Made by a program: the position numbers and the translations under genes
The notes under the pieces: generated by a model
What the model was told of the DNA's origin: nothing
What the model saw: the letters and a program-made list of their open reading frames with translations, nothing else
Databases searched by the model: none
DNA from: Pomacea canaliculata
Lineage: Eukaryota; Mollusca; Gastropoda; Architaenioglossa; Ampullariidae
Assembly (NCBI RefSeq): GCF_003073045.1
Contig: NC_037596.1
Coordinates: forward strand, 12,025,950 to 12,089,949
DNA: 64,000 nt
Direction of reading: 5' to 3'
In this document: piece by piece, positions 62,446 to 64,000 of the stretch
How positions within the stretch are numbered: position 1 is the stretch's first letter
How the letters are laid out: each line of letters starts with the position of its first letter

Positions 62446-64000
62446 CAAAAGTATTTTTCTTTTTTTGGTCTTTTTGCGAATACGACGAAGATACCAAAGA
62501 CGTATCTATATTTGTGTAAAAATGAAACCGTACGCCTAACAAGTACAAGTAGCTTTTTATCCCAGATACTCCAAGTGTACATTAGTGAATCATCAGGAAA
62601 CACTTTTCCTATTCCTCTTAGAAATTTGTCGCGGACATTGTTGAGTAAGATTACACAGAACATTTTGCTTCAAATAAAATAGAAGAAGCTAGAATCTCGC
62701 TAAGCGTTCACACACACACACAGACAATGAACGTTAAATACACTCTGTAGTGCCTGTTATTCTGTCATTCTGAGTACTCTTTTATCTGCAGTACACAGTA
62801 CACAGTATCTTTAGTCTACAGTCCACAGTCTAGTTTTCTGTAATCTGTTTTTAGATCATTCCAGCCTATTGCTACGTTTCTTCATTTCTTCCTTCTCACA
62901 TTTGTATATTCTTTTAATTAAGTTCCTCTCTTTCTGCGTTTCTTCAAACGTTTCCGATTCATTCCAACTTTCATAAGTTAGTTCATTCGTTATTTCAACC
63001 TATACGGTTATCTAGGTCTGGTGACATTTTTGTATTCATCTTATGCTGATATTAACTTTCTGTCAGGTAGGTAGTGAGGACCACGTGCAATAACATTATA
63101 TACGAGTATATTCTACTCTGTACTGTTCATATAAAAGTTTCTCTTGTCTCTATACCTTCTTGTAAGCCGTGCTTGCCGAATGTAAGTACCTTTCTGAGTG
63201 AATGGACAATCCAATAAAGGCATCTCTTGTTGTGTATTTGCTCTATCGTTTTTCTGATTTAATCACACATTTTTCACGTATTATTTTTTTTTAACTTTTG
63301 AATATGTACAGAGACAAAGAGCAAGAAGGCGAGAGACAGAAAGAAACAGACGGACAGAGAGAAGGGTAAAGGAATAAAGGGGAAGATAAAGAAGACAACA
63401 AGCCGGTTAATGGTTTTGTCCTTTTATGAAAGTCATTTATTTCGCAAGTTGAATAATACTTGGCTTAACCAGTTTCTTTTTCTTTCAACAAACATCTGCT
63501 TACGACAGATAGGTCTGGAAGTGTGCTTTACGATAGTAAACAGATGAAAGGGAAGTCTTATACCTCAAATATGCAGAAAAGAAAGATAGGCAAATGAAAT
63601 TTAGTTGATTCTTGCATTAGATAATTTTCTCAAAAGAAAATGCGTTCTGTAACTTATTTTGTGTCATTCAATATCCTTTTAATTAATTATTGAAAAGAGA
63701 CAGGACATACTGCCCCTGTCTACTCGTGAGGTATTTTCGACACTCAACTACAACCAGTTGATTAATTCATTAATAAAAAAAAGTCATGCACATCAAGAGG
63801 GAAATAAACAAACAAAGTACACCATAATAGCTTACAAGTTTCTGTCTGCGCCCAACTTTGACTTGTGCTCGCACCTGTCCTGTCATTGAAATTGAAAGGA
63901 AGGAATGCATTTAAATGGTGTTTATGTTGGTATGGAGACCATAACATCGACCACAAAAAAAGAAGTCACTGACTTTTTTATATATTTTATAACAGGGAAA
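62446..64000. other. Right flank beyond the duplication, nothing recognised
   Basis: Similarity to the left part of the window stops at about 62445. The flank holds TC-rich low-complexity sequence at 62860-62960 and a GA-rich patch at 63305-63400. No open frame has a domain or splice context, and no receptor exon of gene A type is visible yet. Confidence 0.4.

Overview
The window is eukaryotic, intron-rich, AT-rich and full of transposons. It looks like a lophotrochozoan, most likely gastropod, genome. That placement rests on remembered resemblance of the Ig receptor families and SINE/LINE styles to snail sequences, not on a search. No species can be named. There are no operons, CRISPR arrays, rRNA genes or convincing tRNA genes. 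The longest open frames are single exons or transposon relics.

The core (about 5.4-44.5 kb) is a cluster of related immunoglobulin-superfamily receptor genes on both strands. Gene A (-, 9514 to 5793) is complete: signal peptide, three Ig-like domains, transmembrane (TM) segment and a very short tail (416 aa). Gene B (+, 11881 to 15073) has signal peptide, three Ig domains and a short hydrophilic last exon, so it is probably secreted (356 aa). Gene C (-, 25046 to 17699) has the same Ig2/Ig3/TM plan and a long cytoplasmic tail with an ITIM (LIYGDL), an ITSM (TEYTEI) and an SH3-type proline motif. Its first two Ig exons are frame-disrupted and no signal-peptide exon was found. Gene D (-, 44545 to 42199) has signal peptide and three Ig domains but no TM exon was found. 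Nearly all junctions are phase 1, so domain exons are exchangeable. Locus E (+, 28330 to 35053) belongs to a second Ig receptor family with its own TM and YPHL tail, and appears frame-disrupted in its ectodomain. Diverse ectodomains joined to inhibitory, short or absent tails resemble vertebrate paired-receptor loci. This is the most interesting content.

The outer parts are non-coding. Bases 1-3826 are repeated in the same orientation at about 50.36-62.45 kb, so the cluster grew by segmental duplication, and a further gene copy probably lies right of the window. The right-hand copy holds a nest of insertions with readable target-site duplications: a long SINE (52690-59886) interrupted by a hAT transposon (52845-59590, TSD TCCTTCGT). 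That is interrupted by a second hAT (53709-58428, TSD CTAGGAGA), which carries a SINE (56043-56353, 12-bp TSD) and a solo LTR (56977-58289, TSD CTGAA). Other relics are two LINE 3' ends on the minus strand, a Tigger-like transposase fragment, further SINE copies and a 638-bp tandem repeat.
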